Assembly (NCBI GenBank): GCA_900544305.1
Contig: UQUV01000075.1
Location: forward strand, 1-6,083
Direction of reading: 5' to 3'
Length of the DNA stretch: 6,083 bases
Source: an uncultured Porphyromonadaceae bacterium
GTDB taxonomy: Bacteria; Bacteroidota; Bacteroidia; Bacteroidales; Muribaculaceae
Shown here piece by piece: positions 1-6,083 of the stretch. The notes beneath the pieces are model-generated. The model did no database searches. It saw only the letters and a program-made list of their open reading frames with translations, and was not told where the DNA came from. Made by a program: the position numbers and the translations under genes. The stretch's first letter is position 1, and each line of letters begins with the position of its first letter.

Positions 1-195
1 GCAGGCTGGAACTACCAGCAAAACAAAAATGAGGTTCAACTCTCTGACTTGGCATTGGAAAATGTCGAGGCTTTAGCTTGGGATGAGAATAAATCAAACT
101 ATCATTTGTTTCCATGTCCATCAAGTTCCGGAAATGAATGCCGTTTTAAAGACAGTGAACGTCCTGAATGTTATGGTCCAACGTATTGTAGATAA
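1..195 (+). CDS. NVEALA-family secreted peptide, C-terminal part (5' end outside window)
   Basis: The reading frame is open from base 1 and ends at TAA 193-195, leaving 64 visible residues. The first residues (AGWNY) look like the end of a signal-peptide hydrophobic core. The motif LSDLALENVEALA follows at visible residues 14-26. This is the hallmark of the NVEALA family (PF14055), short exported peptides of Bacteroidales encoded by many small genes. After the motif comes a polar, variable tail of 38 residues with four cysteines (visible residues 39, 47, 57 and 63), enough for two disulfides in the periplasm or outside the cell. The family has no established function. The motif superficially resembles a leader/core boundary of ribosomal peptides, but cleavage there is only a guess. 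The next gene starts 2 nt after the stop, so the two are almost certainly co-transcribed. The start codon and promoter lie upstream of the window. Confidence 0.88.
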   Translation, partial: AGWNYQQNKNEVQLSDLALENVEALAWDENKSNYHLFPCPSSSGNECRFKDSERPECYGPTYCR

Positions 196-197
196 CC

Positions 198-1361
198 ATG
201 TACAAATTACTATTTCATTATTTATGCATAATTTGCATTAGTATATCTTGCTCTCAGAGAAGAGAAAATATAAAGACCGTTGATAATGACTTAGTTGAAA
301 TACAGAAGGAGGAACTTTTTTTCCCTCCTTCTGACGTATTACAACTAAAGTCCTATTATTTGTCTTCTTCGGTACAAGTAGGTGCTAAACATATATTGAT
401 TGGATATAACCATAAGGAACATGCTTTGGATTGTATCGATCTTCTGGAGAAAAAAATCATTCAAATTCCGTTACAAACAAGTGGTCCTAACGCCATAACT
501 CGTTTAACTGGAATTTTTGCATATCAAAAAGACTCCATTTGGGTTGCTGATGAATCGGAATCCGTATTCCTGATTGATCCGAAAGGGAATGTGTTGAAAC
601 GTATTCAAATCCGTAATTCTTTGCAAGAAGACGAGGAATTGATCATAAATACGAATCATGCTATGTCTACAATTCGTTTGTATTACAATGCCCTGCACCA
701 GTCGCTGCTATGCACGGTAAAAGATAGGTCTGTTTCGCCACCCCGATTCAAAGTAAAAGAAATTTTCCTCGAAGAAAACCAAAAGGTAAAAACTTTCAAT
801 TTATCTCCATCTATTGCGGAACCAGACATAAGCAAAGGGTATGCGAACATGAGTGAACCGAATGTCAACTTTCGGGATGATTACATTTTATATAATTATC
901 CGATAGAATCACATCTCTACAAGATCGATTTGAACACAGGATCTGGAAAAATGTACAAAGCTGATAGCGATTACACTTCCAATAAAGCTCAAAAGTGTAA
1001 ATCCAAAACAGATTATACAGAATGGCAAAGACACGGATTTGAAAATCCTCATTTTTTTGATATCATGTATCTTCCGACATGTGATATGTATGCCCGTTTG
1101 CATGTGGATGCCATTGATTTCGGTAAAAACGAAAACCTGGAATTATTATCCAGAGAACGGGATTTTTATTTATGTCTGTTTGATAATGAGCTTAATAAAA
1201 TAAAAGAAATCAAACTGCCCATAAACACATTCAATCCTTATACAGGCTGGTGTCAGCTTCATGATGGAATCCTTTTTTTTGTAGATAAAATTACAGATCA
1301 AGAGATTTCCGAAGATTTAGAAGTGCATATCTTTCATCCTGTCATGATAAAGAATGATTGA
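198..1361 (+). CDS. DUF4221-like / beta-propeller-type lipoprotein
   Basis: This 387-residue exported protein starts at ATG 198, 2 nt after the NVEALA stop. The N-terminus has a Lys, a hydrophobic run (residues 4-17) and Cys18 in ISISC. That is a loose but plausible Bacteroidetes lipobox, followed by a polar stretch (SQRREN). The body is rich in beta-type segments of the form 'D-S-I-W-V-A-D ... L-I-D-x-x-G-N-V-L-K', typical of propeller-like blades. The segment TSGPNAI (residues 94-100) followed by 'YQKDSIWV' resembles the 'EGPNG...DSIF' signature I associate with DUF4221 proteins of Bacteroides. A BF3164-like or other six-bladed propeller lipoprotein is the alternative. No catalytic residues are apparent, so a binding or scaffold role in the periplasm is the safest inference. 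Such lipoproteins are commonly found next to NVEALA peptides. The gene looks intact and is AT-rich. Its stop TGA (1359-1361) overlaps a possible TTG start of the next gene. Confidence 0.7.
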   Translation: MYKLLFHYLCIICISISCSQRRENIKTVDNDLVEIQKEELFFPPSDVLQLKSYYLSSSVQVGAKHILIGYNHKEHALDCIDLLEKKIIQIPLQTSGPNAITRLTGIFAYQKDSIWVADESESVFLIDPKGNVLKRIQIRNSLQEDEELIINTNHAMSTIRLYYNALHQSLLCTVKDRSVSPPRFKVKEIFLEENQKVKTFNLSPSIAEPDISKGYANMSEPNVNFRDDYILYNYPIESHLYKIDLNTGSGKMYKADSDYTSNKAQKCKSKTDYTEWQRHGFENPHFFDIMYLPTCDMYARLHVDAIDFGKNENLELLSRERDFYLCLFDNELNKIKEIKLPINTFNPYTGWCQLHDGILFFVDKITDQEISEDLEVHIFHPVMIKND

Positions 1362-1384
1362 AATATAGTTTCTCCCCTAAAACA

Positions 1385-3340
1385 ATGAATATGAGATTGC
1401 AATATAAAACAACTACAAAATATCTGTTTTTTTCGTTGCCTTTCTACTTGATGCTTTTTGCTTGCGGCTTACAAATAACCGATGTGGAATACGCTCTGCG
1501 GGAAGCCGGAGAAAACAGAGGGGAGCTTGAAGCGGTTTTGTCGCACTACGCAAAACTGGATGATCGGCAGAAACTGGAAGCAGCCCAATACCTGATTCGA
1601 TACATGCCTTACCATACTTCTTATGATAAAGGCATTGAGGACTATTATCACGCCATTGATTCTGTCGTTGCTTTATCAGAAGACAAACTTGAACAAGAAA
1701 AACATATCGAATCGCTTCGTCTTAGATTTGAAAGTAAATATAAACAGAAACGGGATATAGAGGTTATCACTTCGGAGTTTCTTATTCAGTCAATCGATGA
1801 AGCTTTCAAACAATGGAGAGAATGCGAATGGGCCGAACATCTGGATTTCGAACAATTTTGTGAATATCTATTACCTTATAAATGTTTTGAAGGGCAGCCG
1901 CTTACCGAATGGAGGAATGCCTATTACGATATTTGTAAAGGAGATATTGATCTGGCATATTTGTGTGACGAGTATAAACGAAATCCAATTTTTGCAGCAA
2001 CAGAAGTGAATAACCAAATGAAAAACACACCTCAAAGTTTTGGATTATTAAAGACACTTCCGATTTATGATCCTGATATCATACTGAAACTTCCTTTTTC
2101 TAATTGTGCCACGTATTGTTTAGGGGCTGTCTTAATCATGCGTAGTAAAGGAATTCCTGTCGCTTATGATTTTACGCCCAATTGGTCTACAGGTAATAAT
2201 GGACATTCTTGGAATACAGTTTATACAACGCGTTTTGGAAACTTGGAGTTTGCGCCCCATACGACAGATCCGGGCACAGTTCATTATCCATATTTGAAAG
2301 TCCCTAAGATTTTCCGCAATGTGTACAAACCCAATGAAGAGTATCTGAAAATCGCAACTGAGAAATATATCCCACCCAAACTCAGGAATATGTTTATACA
2401 AGATGTTACCGCTGAATATATGCCTACGATTGACATACGTATTTCGTTGCAGGAATCATTGAAGAGTGGACAATCTCCATTTATAGCCATCTATGATGGA
2501 AATAATTGGACTCCTGTCTATTGGGGGAAAATAGCTGGTAGTCATGTGGTTTTCGAAAGAATGGGACTGAATACCTGTTATATCGCCTTGGCGTATGACT
2601 CTAATGGCAATGCTATTCCGATCAGCAAACCGTTTTTGGCTTCTGCTTCGAAGCATATCCAATTTATAGAACCAGACACTTCAGCTTTTCGTACGATCAG
2701 ATTGAATCGAAAATATCCTTTGGGAGACAATGTATTTTCTATTAGAAAAAAAATAACAGGAGGTATTATCGAAACTTCTGAAAACAGGGAATTTGATCAT
2801 ACAAAGAAAATAGCGGAATTACCTCAAGGGAATTTAACAAATGGCACAGTGTTTCTTGATAAAAATGCCGAATATCGATATTGGCGTTTTACATCTTCTG
2901 ATACAAGTCAGTGTGACATGGCTGAAATTTATTTCTATGATGAACATGATTCGATCATTCAAGGCAACATTATCAAATGTACAAATTCGATTTTTGATAA
3001 AAGCAACAACGCAGCTAATATAGCAGATGGTGATCAATTGACAAATTTCAGTGCCAAAGGAGAAGATTGGGTCGGTTTTGATTTTTGCCGGCCAGTAAAT
3101 ATATCCAAAATTTCGTATATTCGTCGTTGTGATGGAAATTCTATTCAGCCAGGATTGGAGTATTCTTTATATTATTGGGATAATAATAATTGGCAACTTA
3201 TCAATACCAAAATAGCGAATGATGTTTTTATCGAATTTGAAAATGTGCCTCAAAAAGCCCTTTTGGCCATTAAATGCTCGCAGGGAAAGCAACAAAGAAT
3301 ATTCGTTTGTGATGAAGATAATAAAATTGACTGGTATTGA
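1385..3340 (+). CDS. Transglutaminase-like lipoprotein with C-terminal discoidin-like domain
   Basis: I place the start at ATG 1385 (651 aa), 23 nt after the preceding stop and behind an A-rich leader (CTAAAACA). ATG 1391 or TTG 1358, which overlaps the upstream stop, are alternatives. Residues 1-26 form a signal peptide ending in the lipobox LFAC (Cys27), so this is a lipoprotein. An alpha-helical, charged region follows (about 30-220). Next is the transglutaminase-like core: NCATYC with candidate nucleophile Cys241, GHSW with His274, and Asp295 in HTTDPG, spaced as in this Cys-His-Asp superfamily. Then comes a beta-sandwich-like region beginning DVTAEY (about 390-470). A C-terminal F5/8-type, discoidin-like region starts at YRYWRF (497-502) and runs to the end. 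This domain order matches large Bacteroides 'transglutaminase domain' lipoproteins of unknown substrate. Peptidase or amidase activity on a peptide or on peptidoglycan, with the C-terminal domain binding glycan, is an inference. Confidence 0.85.
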   Translation: MNMRLQYKTTTKYLFFSLPFYLMLFACGLQITDVEYALREAGENRGELEAVLSHYAKLDDRQKLEAAQYLIRYMPYHTSYDKGIEDYYHAIDSVVALSEDKLEQEKHIESLRLRFESKYKQKRDIEVITSEFLIQSIDEAFKQWRECEWAEHLDFEQFCEYLLPYKCFEGQPLTEWRNAYYDICKGDIDLAYLCDEYKRNPIFAATEVNNQMKNTPQSFGLLKTLPIYDPDIILKLPFSNCATYCLGAVLIMRSKGIPVAYDFTPNWSTGNNGHSWNTVYTTRFGNLEFAPHTTDPGTVHYPYLKVPKIFRNVYKPNEEYLKIATEKYIPPKLRNMFIQDVTAEYMPTIDIRISLQESLKSGQSPFIAIYDGNNWTPVYWGKIAGSHVVFERMGLNTCYIALAYDSNGNAIPISKPFLASASKHIQFIEPDTSAFRTIRLNRKYPLGDNVFSIRKKITGGIIETSENREFDHTKKIAELPQGNLTNGTVFLDKNAEYRYWRFTSSDTSQCDMAEIYFYDEHDSIIQGNIIKCTNSIFDKSNNAANIADGDQLTNFSAKGEDWVGFDFCRPVNISKISYIRRCDGNSIQPGLEYSLYYWDNNNWQLINTKIANDVFIEFENVPQKALLAIKCSQGKQQRIFVCDEDNKIDWY

Positions 3341-3365
3341 TTGTAGCAACCTGAATATAAAATGA

Positions 3366-3373
3366 TATATTTT
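3366..3373 (+). promoter_or_regulatory. Candidate -7 promoter element (TAnnTTTG-like) before signal peptidase gene
   Basis: TATATTTT at 3366-3373 matches seven of eight positions of the Bacteroides -7 consensus TAnnTTTG. Only ATTG (3340-3343) stands in for the -33 TTTG box, at a spacing of 22 nt, slightly long. The site lies in the only real intergenic gap, 20 nt before the GTG start. The gap is so AT-rich that a chance match is quite possible. If real, it would separate transcription of the signal peptidase/ligase pair from the lipoprotein operon upstream. Confidence 0.25.
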
Positions 3374-3392
3374 TTAATCTAAAAGATAGATT

Positions 3393-4256
3393 GTGAAACG
3401 ATGGATTAACATATTATTGAATCTATTTCTCGCTTTGGTGGTTCTGATCGCCTTTTGGCTCTTCTCTCAAGTCTTCCTCCTCGCCTCCTTCCGCATCCCC
3501 AGCGACTCGATGGAGCCGGAACTGGTCGAAGGGGATTTCGTGGCGGTCTGGAAACCGACGCTCGGCGCACGGCTGTTCGACCTCAACGCGACGCTGCGGC
3601 TGGAACAGACCGAGATACACCGCACACCGGGATTTCGGAAAACAAAGCGGGGCGACGTGCTGGTCTTCAACTTCCCGCATCCCAACGGCTGGGACAAGAT
3701 CGAGATGCATATCCTGAAATACTACATCAAACGGTGTATCGGATTGCCGGGCGACACGCTTTCCATCCGGAACGGAAGGTTCCGGATAAACGGCACGAAC
3801 GAACCGCTCGGGAACATGGATTCGCAGGAACGCATCGGGCGGACGTTGCCGGGAGAGTTTCCGGACGGTGTCTATAAGGCATTCCCGTTCGACTCCGTCA
3901 TCAGTTGGAACATCCGGAATTTCGGACCGCTCTATGTCCCGAAAGCCGGTGACAAGGTCGAAATGAACCGGGAAAATTATCTGTTATACCGCAAGCTGAT
4001 CGCATGGGAACAAAAAGCGGAAATCAACTATAATGATTCAACCGTTTTCCTGAACGGCGAACCGATACGGGAATACCGCTTCTTGAAAAACTATTATTTC
4101 ATGGCGGGTGACAAAGGCCTGAACTCGCAGGACTCGCGCTATTGGGGCTTGTTGCCGGAAGAATATATCGTCGGCAAGGCGGCATTTGTCTGGAAATCGG
4201 TCGATCCGTACACCGGGCAGTTCCGCTGGGATCGGTTCATGAAGAAAATCGAATAA
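3393..4256 (+). CDS. lepB: Signal peptidase I (S26 family)
   Basis: This 287-residue type I signal peptidase cleaves signal peptides from exported preproteins at the outer face of the inner membrane. One N-terminal membrane anchor spans about residues 6-32. The catalytic Ser39 lies in RIPSDSMEP (box B) and the general-base Lys113 in YYIKRCIGLPGD (box D). RGDVLVFNFP (86-95) fits box C. The C-terminal box E is GDKGLNSQDSRYWG (239-252), followed by LLPEEYIVGKA. Box E differs from the usual GDNRxNSxDSR in reading GDKGLNS, but keeps the GD and SR pairs. A stretch of about 120 residues separates Lys113 from box E, similar to the large domain of E. coli LepB. GTG 3393 is the best start, because the ATG at 3401 is out of frame and closes at once. 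Bacteroidales often carry more than one paralogue, so this may not be the housekeeping copy. The body is strongly GC-rich, unlike the upstream genes and its own first 60 bases. The ligase-like gene follows 13 nt later. Confidence 0.95.
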   Translation: MKRWINILLNLFLALVVLIAFWLFSQVFLLASFRIPSDSMEPELVEGDFVAVWKPTLGARLFDLNATLRLEQTEIHRTPGFRKTKRGDVLVFNFPHPNGWDKIEMHILKYYIKRCIGLPGDTLSIRNGRFRINGTNEPLGNMDSQERIGRTLPGEFPDGVYKAFPFDSVISWNIRNFGPLYVPKAGDKVEMNRENYLLYRKLIAWEQKAEINYNDSTVFLNGEPIREYRFLKNYYFMAGDKGLNSQDSRYWGLLPEEYIVGKAAFVWKSVDPYTGQFRWDRFMKKIE

Positions 4257-4267
4257 AAAACGGATAA

Positions 4268-4318
4268 GCATGGAAATAAAATACACCGGCATGGAACTCA
4301 AATTGCATAGGCATGGAA
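4268..4318 (+). repeat. Three copies of GCATGGAA around the ligase gene start
   Basis: The octamer GCATGGAA occurs at 4268-4275, 4289-4296 and 4311-4318, with start-to-start spacings of 21 and 22 nt. Each copy contains an ATG. The first two ATGs (4270 and 4291) are in frame with the ligase-like protein. The third (4313) is out of frame and would stop after about 14 codons. It may be a small local duplication, or chance recurrence of Met-Glu codons. Its practical effect is to leave the true start of the ligase gene uncertain. Confidence 0.4.
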
Positions 4319-6083
4319 TCCGGACTGCACTGGCATCCGTTTTCGGGGCGATGCTGATCGCCACGCCGTTCGTCGGCGACAGCGCATTGGCGAACGGCAT
4401 TGTGACGGGGAAAGTCTTCTGGTTCCACCTGTCGATGGCGCTGATGGCGATCGGGACGGTTGTGACGGCATGGCCTGGCGGGAGGAAAAGCATCCCGTTT
4501 GCATTGCCGGACGGATTGTTGCTCCTCTTTGCCGGGATCACGCTCGCGACATACGACTGGCAGCTCGATCCCGAACCCGAAAAACTGCTTTTCGGCGGGC
4601 AGTTGGTCGTGTTGTGGTTTCTGTTGCGCTATTTTCTTACAGAGGCTCCTTGCCTGAAGTTCTTTTTCTTATTTGTGCTGATGCTCACCGGACTGGTCGA
4701 AGCCGTCTGGGGAATGCAGCAATTGCATGGCTATGCCTATTCCAACCATTCGCTTTTCCGGCTGACGGGTTCTTTCTTTAATCCGGGGCCTTACTGCGGG
4801 TACTTAGCGGTCGTGCTGCCGGTTTGCCTGTGGACGGCGTTGCGGTTTCAAAAGGGGATGCATTATTTCGGTTGGGTATGCGCCGGAGCTATCCTGATTG
4901 TCCTGCCTGCCGGAATGAGTCGGTCGGCGTGGATGGCGGCGGTCGTGGCTTGCGGATGGGTGTACTGGACGGAACGGATCGGATGGGAGAAGACGAAAGC
5001 TGTATGTCGAAGGTATAAGAATGCTACAATTCCTTTTATTGCAATTGTGGCGATATTGGTGGGATGTACCATTGCCGGGGTTTACGGGATGAAACAAGAT
5101 TCGGCGGACGGGCGATTGCTGATGTGGAAAGTGACGGTGAAAGCGATTGCCGGACAGCCGCTTGCAGGAACGGGGTTAGGCGGATTCCCGGCGGCATACG
5201 CGGAGGCGCAAGGCGGGTATTTCGCAACAGGGAACGCAACAGACCGGGAGAAACGGGTGGCGGGATGTCCCGAATATGCGTTCAACGAATACCTGCAGAT
5301 CGGGCTGGAACAGGGGGTCGGAGGGTTGATCGTGTTCGTGGCATGGCTGGGGAGCATGGCGTACTATGGAATCCGGAACAGGCAGCAGGGAACGGCCGGT
5401 GGCGTGTTGGCGTTAGCGGTGTTCGCGGTGTCGTCCTATCCGTTGCAGTTGCCGTCGTTTTGGGTGGCGTTGGTGTTTTTGGGGGCGATATGCGTGACGG
5501 AAGATGGGACGCGGACAAGATCATCTGCCCTATCCGTATCACCGGTGTGCCATATTACGATGATAAGTCTGTTGTCGCTTGCCTCCGTCTGTCTGTTCAT
5601 CTTGCAGAAAGGGCAATATGAGGCATATAAACGATGGGGACGGATGCAGATGATCTACAACAACAAGGCGTATGAATCGGTTGCGGAAGATTATCACAGT
5701 TTGCATGACAAGCTAAAGCATAAACCTGAATTCTTGTTCGAAGAGGCGCAATGCCTCAGCAAGACGGGACAACACGCCGAAGCGATACGGGTGCTGGAAC
5801 GGGCGAAGCGGCTGAGCGGAGACCCGATGATCCGGTACATGATCGCCAAAAACCGGCAGATGCTCGGAGATTACCGGGAGGCGGAAGAAGAATTGCTTCA
5901 GGCTATCGGGATACTGCCGGAGAGATTGTATCCATATTATTTGTTAGCCAAGCTATATGCAGAGCCGGAGTTCTACCAGGTGGATAAATTGCGGGCTGCC
6001 GCCGGAGCTGTGCTGACCAAAGAACCGAAGGTGGAAAGTACGGCAATCCGGGAAATGAGGGAAGAAGTAAAAAAGATAATAGA
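4270..6083 (+). CDS. O-antigen ligase/polymerase-like membrane protein with C-terminal TPR region (3' end outside window)
   Basis: The frame is open from ATG 4270 to the window end without a stop (604 residues plus 2 nt), so the gene is 3'-truncated by the window. ATG 4291 is an alternative start. About twelve hydrophobic segments lie between residues 19 and 455. Conserved Wzy_C-type features (PF04932) are LTGSFFNPGPYCGYLA (165-180), GMSRSAW (215-221), Arg282 in DGRLLMWK, PLAGTGLGGF (297-306) in the large periplasmic loop, and FNEYLQIGLEQG (338-349). Residues from about 486 onward form helical TPR-like pairs (for example GQHAEAIRVLERAK and GDYREAEEELLQAI). Family members transfer or polymerise lipid-linked glycans at the periplasmic face: O-antigen ligases (WaaL), polymerases (Wzy) and protein O-oligosaccharyltransferases (PglL). 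Which of these it is cannot be told here, though the TPR tail suggests a protein partner. The gene starts 13 nt after the signal peptidase stop and shares its high GC, so one operon is likely. Confidence 0.85.
   Translation, partial: MEIKYTGMELKLHRHGIRTALASVFGAMLIATPFVGDSALANGIVTGKVFWFHLSMALMAIGTVVTAWPGGRKSIPFALPDGLLLLFAGITLATYDWQLDPEPEKLLFGGQLVVLWFLLRYFLTEAPCLKFFFLFVLMLTGLVEAVWGMQQLHGYAYSNHSLFRLTGSFFNPGPYCGYLAVVLPVCLWTALRFQKGMHYFGWVCAGAILIVLPAGMSRSAWMAAVVACGWVYWTERIGWEKTKAVCRRYKNATIPFIAIVAILVGCTIAGVYGMKQDSADGRLLMWKVTVKAIAGQPLAGTGLGGFPAAYAEAQGGYFATGNATDREKRVAGCPEYAFNEYLQIGLEQGVGGLIVFVAWLGSMAYYGIRNRQQGTAGGVLALAVFAVSSYPLQLPSFWVALVFLGAICVTEDGTRTRSSALSVSPVCHITMISLLSLASVCLFILQKGQYEAYKRWGRMQMIYNNKAYESVAEDYHSLHDKLKHKPEFLFEEAQCLSKTGQHAEAIRVLERAKRLSGDPMIRYMIAKNRQMLGDYREAEEELLQAIGILPERLYPYYLLAKLYAEPEFYQVDKLRAAAGAVLTKEPKVESTAIREMREEVKKII

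Noticed and set aside
3376..3392. Inverted repeat AATCT/AGATT just before the signal peptidase start, considered as terminator or operator
   Set aside because: A five-base AT stem with a 7-nt loop in AT-rich DNA is too weak, and no T-run follows it.
3423..3877. Long open frames on both strands inside the signal peptidase gene (140 aa on +, 95 and 76 aa on -)
   Set aside because: They overlap a gene with clear catalytic motifs, and their Arg/Pro-rich or low-complexity products look like out-of-frame readings of GC-rich coding DNA.
4257..4269. Possible terminator between signal peptidase and ligase genes (AATAAAAAACGG)
   Set aside because: There is an A-run but no GC-rich stem, and a 13-nt gap instead suggests co-transcription.
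4038..4541. 167-aa minus-strand open frame across the signal peptidase/ligase junction
   Set aside because: It lies antisense to two well-supported genes, has no recognisable motif, and long antisense frames are expected in GC-rich coding DNA.
5064..5621. 185-aa plus-strand open frame inside the ligase-like gene
   Set aside because: Its Arg/Gly-rich product is a +1-type shadow of the membrane-protein frame, which stays open from 4270 to the window end with conserved motifs.
5751..5987. 78-aa plus-strand open frame in the TPR-encoding region
   Set aside because: It is out of frame with the TPR-like helices, which are clearly coding.
1..6083. CRISPR arrays, tRNA/rRNA genes, transposases or long direct repeats
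   Set aside because: I found no regularly spaced repeats, no tRNA-like cloverleaf, and no mobile-element protein motifs in any frame.

Overview
The window most likely comes from a member of the Bacteroidales. The evidence is an NVEALA-type secreted peptide, two lipoproteins of kinds common in Bacteroides and Parabacteroides, start codons that lack Shine-Dalgarno sequences, and A-rich leaders. The genus is not certain. The GC-rich, CGG/CCG/GCG-rich codon use of the right half would fit Parabacteroides or another Bacteroidales with moderate to high GC. All five genes lie on the + strand, and the window is almost entirely coding.

Left block (1-3340, AT-rich): this holds the C-terminal end of an NVEALA-family secreted peptide with four cysteines. 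Two bases later comes a predicted lipoprotein that looks like a DUF4221/beta-propeller-type protein. It is followed by a large lipoprotein with a transglutaminase/cysteine-protease-type domain with Cys, His and Asp in place, then a beta-sandwich region and a C-terminal discoidin-like region. The spacing is tight (2 nt, then about 23 nt or an overlap), so this is very probably one operon for exported, envelope-associated products. Its promoter would lie upstream of the window.

Right block (3393-6083, GC-rich): this holds a type I signal peptidase with an intact Ser/Lys dyad. Thirteen bases later starts an O-antigen ligase/polymerase-like (Wzy_C) multi-pass membrane protein with a C-terminal TPR region, which runs off the window. 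The two are probably co-transcribed. The 52-nt gap at 3341-3392 is the only real intergenic space. It is very AT-rich and contains a weak Bacteroides-type -7 promoter candidate.

Working model (inference): every product acts at or beyond the inner membrane. The NVEALA peptide and the two lipoproteins look like a secreted peptide with partner proteins. The signal peptidase and the ligase-like enzyme could form a neighbouring export/glycan-transfer pair. Whether the two blocks work together or merely abut is open, because base composition changes sharply near their border. I do not see CRISPR arrays, tRNA or rRNA genes, transposase genes or clear terminators.
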